This document shows, piece after piece, positions 1 to 9,851 of a DNA stretch of 25,834 nucleotides. Location: assembly GCA_036939355.1 (NCBI GenBank), contig JALLAP010000129.1:1-25834 (forward strand). The letters run 5' to 3'. The translations under genes were made by a program, and so were the position numbers. This stretch comes from Thalassiosira profunda (lineage: Eukaryota; Bacillariophyta; Thalassiosirophyceae; Thalassiosirales; Thalassiosiraceae). The stretch's first letter is position 1; each line of letters opens with the position of its first letter. The notes under the pieces are model-generated. The model did no database searches and had not been told where the DNA came from. It worked only from the letters and a program-made list of their open reading frames with translations.

Positions 1-2665
1 GACGATCCATTCGCCTTGCCGGTTCTTGCCGTTCCACTCGTCCATGGGAATCTTCCGAGCCAGCTCACTTTCATAGTGCGTCTGGACTAGTTGGCTCGAC
101 GAAGACACGAAAGCAATCTTGCAAATTTGCTCCTCCCATCCAGGTCGACTCGATGGGTCGGACTGCTTATCCATTCTCTTCAGCTCCGGCCGGAGATCAA
201 TAGTGTAAAGCACGTAGGGGCATGATTCAGTGATCTCCCTTGTCGTTTCTATCACTTCATCCCAAGGAGAGGGCGAGCACATGCCGCCACCCCAACGGCA
301 GCCTGCGGCGCAGGGCAAACTGTGGTACGAGAGGCTGGTCCGGCTCTCTTCGAGAAGGCCTTGGATCGAAGCGTGANGAGAGGCTGGTCCGGCTCTCTTC
401 GAGAAGGCCTTGGATCGAAGCGTGACCAGGCACACCTGCTGCAATACCGTACGGATATGCCTTCAAGACTTGCCAAGCCAACGCTGACTTGATCCCTTCT
501 TCAACACTTGTGGTGTGCGTCCATCCGAGAAGGTCTCGATTGCGCTCCGTGTCGTAGATGGTAAGAGCAGGACTGTTGATACCAGAATCCTCTCCAGTCA
601 ATGAAACAGCGGTGTCAGCTCCCAAATGATTAGCGGGCGGCAGATACTCTTCCATTCTCTCTTTCAAGTCTTTCATGCTCGCAGTAAACTTGGACCCAAT
701 TCTCATCAACGTGGGTCCATTGAGCTTTGTTTCCGAGCTGCTCTTGAACTGTATGGCCGCCACGATTGCCGACGCGACATCGTACACGTAAGCCACCTGT
801 TCCAACGCACCCGATGCGGCTCCCTCTCGCCTCGAGAAGATATTGTTAAGGTCGTATCTGTCTCGATCGAGATGGTAGCTTGGACCGCCTTCCGCGTACT
901 TTCCAACTGCGTTGCGGACCGTGCGCTCAGCCATGTCATGCATGAGAGAGCCGGGTCGGGAGAACGGACCGATGATTGTTGGGACGCGCAGTCCTACCGA
1001 ATGCACTCCGTGGTGGCGGTGGTAGTACGATGCGAGGACCTCCTTCAACAGCGAGGAAGTGCCGTAGACGGACGCAGGGTATGGATCGGCTCCATACTCC
1101 ATCGACACTCCAGACCGATCGTTGGCCTCGGTCGAGCTGAGGTACACCAGCTGCGGCTGCTCACCTGCCGAACTCTTGTTGAATCTCGCCAGACTCGACA
1201 TCACCTGATCCATTGACAGCAAAGAATCGAACATGCGCATCATGCTTCGCCTGCCAGTCGGCTCGAAGGGCGACGTCCCCACCGTGTCGCCGTAATCAGT
1301 GTACTCTCCGCGCCCCTCTTCCATTCCAGCCAAATGAACAATGTGGGTTGGCTTCAATCTTCTCACCAAATCAAAACCCTCTCCCATGCTCTCGAATGTC
1401 GCCTCCTGCCCCATGTTCGGGTGAGGATGGATGCCGAAGACGGGCACGATGATGCGCTGAAACACCGGCACGCGACGCTGGATGTACTCGTACCGATGTT
1501 CGACGGCATCGAGGCGCTCGTGGCGAGTGTTGGGGTAAGCCGCATCGATGCCCGCGATGGACTGCACGTCGCACTGCTCGTACAGTTGCAGGATCAGCTC
1601 CATTCCAATTTGACTCAGAGCGCCAGTGACGACGATTCTGGAACCTCCGTTGACGTTTGCAAACGGCGGGTAGTGTTGGGGATTGAGCTGCGATGCCTCT
1701 TGCGCTTGAGGCCCGCAGACCGTTGGAGCCATTTGAGACAAACGACGTCGAACCTTGTTTTCGCTTTGCCCGGATGTGAAGTAGGCGTATTTGGGACCCT
1801 GTGGTATCACGACATCGTCTCCAGGTGCATGGTTCAGCTCGCGATGAGACGGCAGGTCCAATGTCAAGCCAGCAGGAGCCGTCGATTCTGCAGCCGCGCC
1901 ATACTCTTTCGCAGCAGCAGCGACCAATGCCGAAGCCGACGCCCCGCTGGTCGGAAAGGCAGATGGAGGCTTTGTCCTCATTCTCCGCATCTCTGAGCGA
2001 CTTCTCATCTGCGACGCAGCACGCCCTCGTTCCTCTTCAATTGAGATTGGCACGACAGGGGGCTCCTTCTGCGCCACTTTACTCGACAAACTCCCCACAA
2101 GTCGTCCTGCACTTTCGCCCAAACTCGGCAATGAGATGGACTGGGGCATTGTCATGAGCCAATCTTTGCTGCCACTTGCAGCTTTCTGCGCGTAGCTCTC
2201 CAAATAGGCAGCGTTGGATGATTCGATGATCTGCCGCACCTCGGAAAAGTACCCGATACCGACCAACCCGACGGCAAACGCCAGCAGCATCATTCGGCGG
2301 GTGGCGGGGCCCGAGTACTTCGCTCCAAGGGATCTGGTCGGGACGACGCGGCGGCATCCGGCGAAGTCTGCACACACCGGAGATTCAGGTGCGCCGCTGA
2401 TAGTTCCAGATCCTTCGGGAGATCGGTGCTGCAGTCTCGGGCGCTGGTTTGGCGGAGACTGCGCATCGTCGCGAGACTCCCCCGTGCTCCCCGGCGTCCA
2501 CCGCTTCCAGTCATTGAACACCCCGACGATGCCCTGCTCTTCCAGCTCCCGGTTCACGGACGTCGGGCTGAGGAGCTCGACCTCGTCCTCCCGCCATAGG
2601 TGACTGGACCGCCGCCCGCCCGCCTTCTTCTTGCCGGCGCTATTCTTGCCGCCACTGCTGCGCAT
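1..2665 (-). CDS. Membrane-anchored NAD-dependent epimerase/dehydratase-like SDR protein, 3' end beyond window
   Basis: Resembles extended short-chain dehydrogenases of the UDP-sugar (UDP-glucuronate 4-epimerase-like) group. From the chosen ATG at 2665: a basic cytosolic tail, one hydrophobic segment at about residues 125-140, a low-complexity stem, then a Rossmann domain from about residue 342 (IVVTGALSQIG), a YLSSTEAND strand (508-516) and a YGTSSLLKEV helix start (534-543). This is the layout of a type II Golgi/ER protein. The frame stays open upstream to 3136, but that would leave only 76 bp to the preceding co-oriented gene, and the extra segment looks like composition bias; I therefore prefer 2665. 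A one-N join at 377 with a duplicated 48-bp flank breaks the frame. With the 49 bp removed, 110 further residues follow residue 762 without a stop to base 1, so the C-terminus lies outside. Substrate and activity are unknown; two usual motif residues are changed. Confidence 0.75.
329..425. repeat. 48-bp exact direct repeat around a single N (assembly join)
   Basis: Bases 329-376 and 378-425 are identical and are separated only by N at 377. This is what an unmerged contig overlap closed with one N looks like. The unit lies inside the epimerase-like gene, and the extra 49 bp shift its frame by one. Removing one copy plus the N leaves an uninterrupted frame to the window edge, which strongly favours an artefact over a biological duplication. 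Confidence 0.93.
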
Positions 2666-3212
2666 TTTGTGCCTGGGGCTCTTCGAGTTGAAGTGAAGGT
2701 GGGCAGGGCTGGCCCGGAGGACGCCTCGGGCCTCCCGCCCCCGCCGCCGCGACGAGCGCTTCTCCCGGCCCTCTTCCACTGCCCGGGTGGGCTTGACGGC
2801 CGATGCATACTCCGACACCCCCAACATCGCGCCCAATTCGAGCCGGATATCACCGCCATCAACGGCCCTTTGCCTGCAACTGCAACGGCGATGGTGGTGA
2901 AGCGGCGAGCGGAGTGGGCCCGGCGCGCGTGGTGGTGGTGCATGCACCGCATGCACCGCACCGAAGTGGTGCGTCACCTCACAAAGCACGTTGCAGAAAT
3001 GGCGCAATAAGTTACTAGTTCCTATGTGTGATCCTACGTGCGAAAGTTGCGAAGAAGAAGTTTCTGATTTGAGGAACCCTGACTGGCTGCGCAGCAACAA
3101 AGCTGGGCAGTGGGCTTGGAGATTGGCACCATCCATAGAGTAAACTCTAGCATTCTATTCGATCTACTGTCACGTTGCAACGATCTGTTTTATCTGCACT
3201 GATGCACTCCAT
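2666..3212 (-). promoter_or_regulatory. Probable promoter/5' UTR of the epimerase-like gene
   Basis: This 547-bp stretch separates the transporter stop (3213) from the preferred epimerase ATG (2665); both genes lie on the minus strand. One minus frame is open through most of it but gives a His/Pro/Arg-rich sequence without recognisable features. It holds a perfect 12-bp palindrome, GGTGCATGCACC (2937-2948), a direct repeat of GCATGCACC, and a nearby inverted pair CGCACC / GGTGCG. These could be regulatory sites, but nothing here identifies a factor. Confidence 0.4.
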
Positions 3213-5964
3213 CTACCTTTTCATCGAAGACCAGACGACCCGCTGGGGTGATTCTGCTCCCGTCGAGGGTGATCTGGAATAAATGCTCCTGACGCTGACA
3301 AACTCCATCTCATCATCCGTCTCCAGGCGTTTGCGTGGCTTTGGGCTCTTCAAGAGAGGACTTTTCATCAACCTCGGAGTATTGACAGATCTTCTGAGAT
3401 ATGGACTCTTTGCAACACCTGACTTCTCGGTTGCATCCTCGTCCAACTGTTGAAGAGCATCCGTGGCATCGATCGTCTCTGTCTTCTTTGCACCCGACCA
3501 TATCACAAGGAAACTGCCCACCATCACAACTGCATCGCCCGCCTTTTACAATTGCAAAGCAGAGAATGAGATGAGACGACGACAGGAAGCAACGACGCTG
3601 ACAACTTGTTGTTGCATGATAGACTCACCCACGTGACCCAACCTGGCCGAGTGTCTACACCAACTGCAAGGCCAATGAAAGTTGCAATTATGGGTTCCAA
3701 AAGCATCACCATACTAACGACTACTGCGTCGAAGTATTTGAGGATAGCAATGTACCCCATCGTCCCTTGTTGGAGGCAAAGAAACAGAGAGTATCAAGGT
3801 GAGACACAATGTCTGATGCATACACCATCTTTGACGGACAATCTCACCAACGCCATTGCACACAATTGCCACGTATAGCTCCAATAAGAGCCGGTCTGCT
3901 TGTCGATTTACCCAGGCAAAGATCCCGACAACTGGATCAAAGGATACTTCCCACTCTTGACCAGAAAAGGCCACAATGTAGACGAGCAAGAAGGCGGACG
4001 AGAGCGTGAAGATCATAAACATGAATAACACGAGGTCCACCTGTGGTCGGAGTCTTTTGGCCACGGTTAGATAGATGGCCGTGGTCACGCTGGCTGCAAA
4101 TGCCAGCATGTTTCCAGTCATCTCGCGTTCGCCCGTGCCAGGTTCATTGACAAGCTCACGCTGCAGAGCTCTTTCACTGCCATTTGCATCACCAGTGGCA
4201 CCACCAGCCGCGGCACAGATCAGGGCGCCAACAAAGCCTGTAATGCGAGCGTTGTTCTGTGAGGCGCGACCAATGTCTCCAATGTACAGAAAGAATGGCT
4301 TGCACTAACCAATTAGGGCTCCCAGCCCTTCATAGAACAGCACTGGCTGGCCAATGCAGAGTTTGGTCGCAATCATGATCAGAGATGCCTGAAATAGGAG
4401 GAAGGATAGTGAGCATTTGCATACTCTCACAATTATTCAGTAGGATGCTATAGCTTACCATGTTTGAAAGAACTGAGAGAGTTGACAAAATACGGAGTGA
4501 GATTGAAGACTGTGCTTGCAAGTAGATGACAACACGGTACTTACTGAATGCGTTCACAAGAGACGTCATCTCTAATGAGACTGCAAAAGTAGCGTTCATC
4601 GTCCCATACGCCTGATCAAGCGAGAATGACTTGTGTGGTAAGCTCGTGTGGAATCGAACTACTGTTGATCTCAGGGCATCCGACTTACCATCGCGGCAAA
4701 TGACATCTCAACCCACAGCTGCTTCCACGTGAATCTGGCAAGTTCCTTTCGATTCAACTTCTTGGCCGCCAGGCACAGAAACAGGATGCTGGTGCAGTTG
4801 AGCCGCCAGAAGATTTTCATTTCAGGGGTGACACCTCCCTGTTGAAGGTCGAGGGCGGCTCCTATACTGGACAACGCCAACAGTCCTGCTACCAATATGA
4901 CGTAGCCGAGGATTGGCACTTTGCGATCGACCACCACATCCAAATGAACCGCCTCCTCGTTGTGAAAACCACCTCCGTCTTTGTTGGGAACAGGTACCTC
5001 TGTTATCGACACGCGCAGATCAACATGTTGCACATCGGTAGGCAAGGGATCGAATGCATGGTCCACGAGGTCAACGACTGTCTCTGCCGCAGTTGGGATG
5101 GAGTCTCGAATAAAATAATCCACAGCGCCTTCTTTTTTTGCCATCTCAGCAGATTGGGCTGGTTGTTCCTGATGCATCTCCGGGAGCGCCAAGACGAATT
5201 TGCCTCCCGTTTCTGCGCTGACCCCATTGGATGGGCCTTCACCCAAGCTATCAGGCTGTTTTGCATTATTAGGCACTGAGAGTAGAAAGGCTTCACGCGA
5301 TATGGTTGTCTCGCCAGTGTCACCGGGTTGTTCCTTGTTAGGATGCAGGAACGATCGATCATGGCTGGATGACAGTGCGTCGGTGGCGCCGATGACAATC
5401 GCCTCCTTATCCTCTCTGGCGTGATGAACTTCCGACAGAGTCTGGACGAACGGATCGGCCGATAGCGTGCATTTGGCTGTGTCATCGTCGGCCCCAGCGG
5501 TAGTAGCGCCATGCAATAGAGGCTGATCCTCTCCTGATTGTCGCAACTCAACTGCTTTCTCTTCATCTCTCGTTGGGGTTTGGTGCACATGATGCGGTGC
5601 GTCATCGTGAAGGAGACCCACAAACTCATCCTCTGTGATTCCAGCGACCAAATGGCTTGCAATTGTTAGGTCGACGACTCCCTCGATGCACGGCACTTCG
5701 GTCTGCTGTTGGATATCACCCTCTGCCAATTGCTCGATGACTCCTGGGGACGCCTCCAGGACGAACTGCGTGCCGTCGCCCAATACGACGCCGCCGTCCG
5801 ATGCCGCCGCGGGCAGTGACAGTGTTGCCTGTCGGAGATCGGTTAGCAAACGATGAGACGCATGACATGCACCTCCGAGCAATCAGCCATCAACTCACGA
5901 TTTCCACATCATGATGCCGGTGGACATCAGCAGCATCGGTATTCTCGCAGACGGATGGGTTCAT
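3213..5964 (-). CDS. EamA-type (drug/metabolite transporter superfamily) membrane transporter, 8 exons
   Basis: Multi-pass permease; the repeated hydrophobic helices and the closing sequence GDAVVMVGSFLVIWSG fit the EamA/DMT superfamily. The substrate cannot be told. Exons on the minus strand: 5899-5964, 4689-5828, 4545-4611, 4459-4472, 4310-4388, 3848-4237, 3629-3765 and 3213-3542. All seven introns (70-86 bp) are GT...AG and the joined frame is exactly 741 codons (740 aa). Residues 1 to about 325 are a hydrophilic, acidic, His-containing extension with no membrane segment; the first helix begins near 326. The C-terminal tail of about 90 residues is rich in Ser-Pro pairs (KSPYL, KSPLL, KSPKP, RSPST), suggesting regulation by proline-directed kinases. 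Exon 4 is only 14 nt. The start ATG (5964) opens a 22-codon first exon followed by a GTGAGT donor. The gene is divergent from the lumen-protein gene. Confidence 0.8.
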
Positions 5965-6247
5965 TACGGGCGATAGCAATAGCAGCGGCGCAGATTAGAG
6001 GGTGAGAATACTACGAGCAATAGAAGAGGCCGCCGCCCCCTTTGCATGCTCCCTTCTTCCGGCTCGGCCTGATGGTTCCTCTTCGTCTCAGTGAAGTCTC
6101 AATACTCCTCGCTCCGCGGATCCATCTCCAAGTTGACGCCCTCACGTAGACCTCCGCGTAGGAACTAGTACCTTTTGAAAGTGGGGGCGGAGGAAGGTTG
6201 AAGCCGGTGCCCCGTGGTATCCTGCGCTCCCCTAGAGCCCATCAACC
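5965..6247. promoter_or_regulatory. Divergent intergenic region between transporter and lumen-protein genes
   Basis: These 283 bp lie between two start codons facing away from each other and must hold both 5' leaders and core promoters. I see no TATA box or convincing palindrome. Confidence 0.4.
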
Positions 6248-7061
6248 ATGCGCGCCGCCACATTCGTCCTCCTCCTCGGTGCGGCATGCCGCCCAATTGC
6301 GGCGTTCCTCCCCTCGCCATCCGCGGCATCCGTTCTCGACCGCGCTGTCGTCGGCCGCCTCCGCGCTGAGAGGGCGGACGACGACGCGGGTGGTGATGGC
6401 ATCGCTTCTCTTCCGACGAGGAGGTGTTTCGCGGAGGAGCTGTTGAAGGGTTCAATTGCAATTGCCTCGCTGACGACACTGGTTTCGTCGCCGGCGTATG
6501 CGAGCGGCGGTGCCACTGCCGGCGGAGCGTATCTCCTTTCAGGTGGGTGTTTGCAACTCTTCTCTGATCTAGCCATCTAGTGACATGTCGTGAAGTGCTC
6601 ATTGCAATCGATCATCTCCTTGTCTTCAACAGCAAAACAGCGCTACAACAAGCGTGTCACGGCTGGAATCAAAGCGTTTCTTACGCTGGATGAAAGGGAT
6701 CTAAGTCAAGTCAATGCATTCTTCGATTCGACGGAAGAAGGGGGGTGGGAGGATTTGAGCGCTGCGGGGTGTGAGTAGGATAGAAGCAATTCATGCTGTT
6801 CGTGTACCAGTTGTTTGCATTTTCTCTCACTTGCAATTGAAGACCTTCTTGCAAACGCATTTCGGACGAGCTCGACAAAGGCGCCCGATTCCCTGAAAGA
6901 AATGGAAGGCATTCGCGAAGGACATCGAGCTGCTGAAGCGGGCGCTGGCGAAGAAGGACAGTGAGAAGGTGCTGGCCTCGTATAAGAGCGCGGAGGAGAA
7001 ATTGGATGCGTACTTGGCCGAGGTGGAATTGCCGTCGGGAATGGAGCTGAAGCAGATGTAA
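6248..7061 (+). CDS. Thylakoid-lumen helical protein, PsbQ/Psb31-like candidate, with one apparent frameshift
   Basis: Plastid protein with stacked targeting signals. An ER signal peptide (residues 1 to about 19) ends at IAA/F, the Phe-type site of red secondary plastids. A transit-like stretch follows, then a twin-arginine signal (RR near 58-59, a hydrophobic core, SSPAYA), implying Tat export to the lumen. The mature part is about 130 residues, highly charged and helical (AKQRYNKRVTAGIKAF, KKDSEKVLASYKSAEEKL). Size and pattern recall the four-helix PsbQ/Psb31 extrinsic photosystem II proteins, but I cannot confirm the family. Exons: 6248-6542, 6633-6770 and 6843-7061; introns 90 and 72 bp, both GT...AG and phase 1. 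In exon 3 the frame breaks at the A-run 6896-6898: one A fewer would give DSLKKWK and an open frame to TAA at 7059-7061, about 216 aa. As written, the frame stops early with an unrelated tail. Confidence 0.75.
6453..6464. repeat. Recurring word TTGCAATTG (double copy here; eight further sites)
   Basis: The 9-mer TTGCAATTG, or its complement CAATTGCAA, occurs at 3549, 5657, 6453 (overlapping pair CAATTGCAATTG), 6831, 8619, 13480, 20333, 22498 and 24751. It combines two overlapping palindromes, TTGCAA and CAATTG. Copies lie in exons, introns and spacers and on either strand. By chance one would expect about 0.2 in a window of this size. The role is unknown. Confidence 0.7.
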
Positions 7062-7660
7062 ATGGGATATCAGAAGAGAGAGCGAGCCAAGCTAAGGGGC
7101 ACTTCCAAGTTATACGAAAGCAACACATCTTCCAGTCAAGGAACCGGTCGGAAAAGGCTTCTCAGGGGGGTTGGTGCAAGCGAGAAGGGAGAAGAAGCTC
7201 TGGCTATGCCTACTGCTAAAGCTAATGCAAGATGAAAGAAAGATCTGCGATGTATGGGGGTGTCCTGAGTTGATCGATGTGGTCTGGTGCACCTAGCATA
7301 GTAATGGAGACCATTAGGAAGAGACAGAGCCCCTGAATCACTGGTGCCCTGAAGAGCGTGGCATGGAATGGTTCACTCCCCTCCCCCGCATCTGAAATTT
7401 ATTTACTTGGATGAAGTGTGTTTCTCAAGACAGAGATTTAGCATTTAGCAGTTACAGTGGAAGAAGTTCTGCCCCTTCCCCCCATCATAACTGCAGTAAA
7501 TAATGTCCCCTCTCGTATCACTCAATGAACTTGAATGTATCTTATGAACAGACCTAGATGATGTAACGTCAATAGCCAAAACCTAAACGCCGGGCAGAGT
7601 CCTCTACTTGCCTCAACAACACAACCGCACATCAAAGGAGGCATACTAACACGTCCCCCT
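7062..7660. other. Convergent intergenic region, no gene seen
   Basis: These 599 bp lie between the stop of the lumen-protein gene and the stop of the small basic gene on the other strand. They should contain both 3' UTRs. I find no credible coding frame, splice pattern, tRNA or repeat. The region is visibly richer in A and T than the neighbouring genes, as expected for untranslated sequence. Confidence 0.5.
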
Positions 7661-8266
7661 TCACACTTCCTTGGCCAACTTGCCGCTTGCCCTCTTTGAA
7701 TTCCTCTTCTTCACCAAGCTCTCCTGGTCGGCCTTGCGCATCCCCTCCCGGTAGGCCATCTCGGCCTCGTGTCCGGCCTTGGCCTGGTACCAACCCCCCT
7801 CCGTCCGCTCGAACCTCTCATCGAGGTCGGGAAACCACCGGTAGAACTTGCGCTTGACGCTCTCCGGCTTGACGGAGGCGGCCTTGTCGGACGCGGCGGA
7901 GGTGCGGTTGCGCAGACACTTGAGGGATCCGTAGACGCGCATCAGGCGCTTCATCTCGTCGAAGGGGACGGAGGTGTCGCGGCGGGGATCGCGGGATTTG
8001 CCCTTGAGGGCGTGCTTGGACGTGGTGCCCTTCTTGGCGGGGGCGGCCTTCTTGGAGGGGGGTGCACCGGAAATGCCGGGGAGGGGCGGCATGGGCTCGG
8101 ACAAATTCATGGGATCGCCGCCGCCGTTGGGGGCGGGGCTGGCGCTGCGCGAGGTGCGGCCGAGGGCGCAGAGCGACATGGCCGCGTGCACGTGGGGCTC
8201 CTCCATCTTCGCGTCGGGGGCGGGGGCCTGGGCCGGGGCGGCTAGGGGAGGTGCTTCGGACGCCAT
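7661..8266 (-). CDS. Small basic protein of a diatom-type FYRWFPDL / GWYQAKAGHE family, unknown function
   Basis: A single-exon frame of 201 aa. Residues 1-80 are Ala/Pro/Ser-rich and disordered. Residues 70-95 are strongly basic (SKKAAPAKKG, KHALKGKSRD), possibly a nuclear signal. The conserved-looking part is 97-190: SVPFDEMKRLMRVYGSLKCL, then KRKFYRWFPDLDERFER, GWYQAKAGHEAEM and RKADQESLVKKRN. From memory this block resembles uncharacterised proteins common in diatom genomes; I know no established biochemical role. The ATG at 8266 is the first in frame, with strong coding composition immediately after it. It is transcribed divergently from the helical-protein gene across about 450 bp and faces the lumen-protein gene tail to tail. 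A nuclear DNA- or chromatin-associated role is only a guess from charge. Confidence 0.7.
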   Translation of the reverse strand: MASEAPPLAAPAQAPAPDAKMEEPHVHAAMSLCALGRTSRSASPAPNGGGDPMNLSEPMPPLPGISGAPPSKKAAPAKKGTTSKHALKGKSRDPRRDTSVPFDEMKRLMRVYGSLKCLRNRTSAASDKAASVKPESVKRKFYRWFPDLDERFERTEGGWYQAKAGHEAEMAYREGMRKADQESLVKKRNSKRASGKLAKEV

Positions 8267-8717
8267 GGTTGATGTTCCTCTTTGTCTTTGTGTCGAGACT
8301 GAAAGAACAACGCACTTCTCGGCGGAGTCTTTTTTCGCTTTGTGTCAGATCAGGTCAACGGCCAGTAGACAGGTGTCTGAGCTCGTCCTCTCCCCACGTT
8401 GGAATCAATAGAGACGACAAATTTTGAAACCTGGCCGGCGCGGCCGGCCGGCGTTGAGCACGCGTCCACTCTCGCGAGGTTCCAACCAGCCTCTTTAGCT
8501 CGCATCCGTGAGCCGTGGCGTCGACGATCGACGACCCCACCACGACAGCCCAGCCTCGTGGGCGCCAGCGCCAGTACCCTTCTTGCCGCGGATAGCTGCG
8601 GTCATATCTCAGGCCGCATTGCAATTGCAGCACATTACCTTATTAGGTACAGCACCAAATTTGCCCCGACGGTGCACCACAACTTGCAACTACGAGGTGC
8701 ACCAGCGCAACGCGACG
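8267..8717. promoter_or_regulatory. Divergent promoter region
   Basis: These 451 bp separate the ATGs of the small basic gene (minus) and the helical-protein gene (plus). The plus-strand frame of the latter stays open upstream to an ATG at 8508, but that extension lacks recognisable structure, so I treat it as leader. The region contains a GC-rich cluster of overlapping GGCCGG/CCGGCG words with the palindrome GGCCGGCC (8442-8449), and one copy of the recurring word TTGCAATTG (8619-8627). Confidence 0.4.
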
Positions 8718-9851
8718 ATGACCAACGACGAGGAATGTCTCCGGCGGTTCGGCGCGCACTGCCGCGCCTTTTACGATGCCAGCCTCATTTTATATCCCTC
8801 CAGCTCGTCGCTGGCGTCGATGCATGAGGAGAAGAAGTCGGAGGACAATCCTGCCACCGACGCGAAACGGAGGGGCGCCGAGGGCAAGGTTGTTCTTGAG
8901 GCGCTCGATCGCATAGCGGCCATGCGTTCGATATCAGAAAGTATGAAACAAAGGCAGGATGGGAAGGTTGCGGGTGCAATGCAAAACTCAATTGACAACC
9001 TGCGACAAGAGCACGCGTCGATTGCAAAAAGCCACGCTGGGATACTCACAGAATGTGGGCTGCTAGATATTGATCGGTTTCTGAAGAAAGAAGACGACAA
9101 TCTGCTACAGTACATACAAATGCGCGATGCAACACGGCAGCGATCCCACAAGATCTCAATGCTGCATCGGCAGAGCTCCTTCTTCGACATCCTCTCCGAA
9201 GCGGCCGCAATGCACGAGGATTCCGCATCATCCCAACGGCGCCTGACGCAAGTAAACGATGTCCAACAAGCAATTGACACAATACAACGTTTCGTGCAGA
9301 AGTATCAATCGAACGTCGGCGCCCATCCTTTCCTGGCTGGCATTCATAAAATGCTTGACCTGCAATTGAACCCGCAACCCGAAAGCAGAAGGAGTTCGAG
9401 CGATCCAAATTACGTCGTACGGTGGAAGTTTCGCGGGTCCGTGTTGACAGAGGCCTGCAAATCATGCCACTGCGAGAGCGACGCGGACGAATTGACGTAT
9501 GCGCGAGAGGCAATACAAATGCTGTTTACCTTTCTCATTTGGATCAAGGACATTGACGTGGAGGGAGGAGGATCGATCGTTCCAACGGAAGAAAATGGCT
9601 TTGGCACGGAGGAAACCTCGGAGCCAGTACTGTCGTTCGAAGTGAGCAAGCATCTGAGCAACGCTAATCTGCGACGCATCCTTGCAGTGCTTCCCGATCC
9701 GAAGCGGCTGGATGCCCGAGCCACCGGTTTGGTGGAGGTGGTTGGCCCGTTGGAGAGCCACGACGGACCGTTGCCGAGAAAGAATGCGGACGGCCACGAG
9801 GACGAGCAGTGGCCTTGGTTTGCTAGGTTGGAGTTTTGCACGCTGCTATAG
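8718..9851 (+). CDS. Unidentified helical protein
   Basis: A single-exon frame of 377 aa from the preferred ATG at 8718, which has A at -3; an in-frame ATG at 8508 would add 70 residues of unlikely sequence. Long amphipathic helical stretches dominate residues 35-230 (SISESMKQRQDGKVAGAMQ, LRQEHASIAKSHAGILTE, RRLTQVNDVQQAIDTIQRF), which suggests coiled-coil or helical-bundle structure. A more globular-looking segment follows (NYVVRWKFRGSVLTEACKSC, EAIQMLFTFLIWIKD). There is no signal peptide and no clear membrane span. The C-terminus ends FARLEFCTLL. I do not recognise the family. Soluble cytosolic or peripheral-membrane scaffolding would fit but is inference. Confidence 0.7.
   Translation: MTNDEECLRRFGAHCRAFYDASLILYPSSSSLASMHEEKKSEDNPATDAKRRGAEGKVVLEALDRIAAMRSISESMKQRQDGKVAGAMQNSIDNLRQEHASIAKSHAGILTECGLLDIDRFLKKEDDNLLQYIQMRDATRQRSHKISMLHRQSSFFDILSEAAAMHEDSASSQRRLTQVNDVQQAIDTIQRFVQKYQSNVGAHPFLAGIHKMLDLQLNPQPESRRSSSDPNYVVRWKFRGSVLTEACKSCHCESDADELTYAREAIQMLFTFLIWIKDIDVEGGGSIVPTEENGFGTEETSEPVLSFEVSKHLSNANLRRILAVLPDPKRLDARATGLVEVVGPLESHDGPLPRKNADGHEDEQWPWFARLEFCTLL

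Noticed and set aside
329..425. Biological tandem duplication creating a new C-terminus of the epimerase-like protein
   Set aside because: The exact copies abut an N, and removing one restores more than 100 codons of open frame.
626..1996. Long plus-strand frames opposite the epimerase domain
   Set aside because: They have no family pattern and overlap clear SDR motifs on the minus strand.
2666..3136. Upstream extension of the epimerase-like frame starting at ATG 3136
   Set aside because: It would leave 76 bp to the previous gene, and the added His/Pro/Arg-rich sequence lacks recognisable structure. ATG 2665 gives a sensible type II membrane layout.
7769..8245. 158-residue Gly-rich plus-strand frame opposite the small basic gene
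   Set aside because: It is a GC-driven shadow of the minus-strand gene, whose conserved-looking block is on the other strand.
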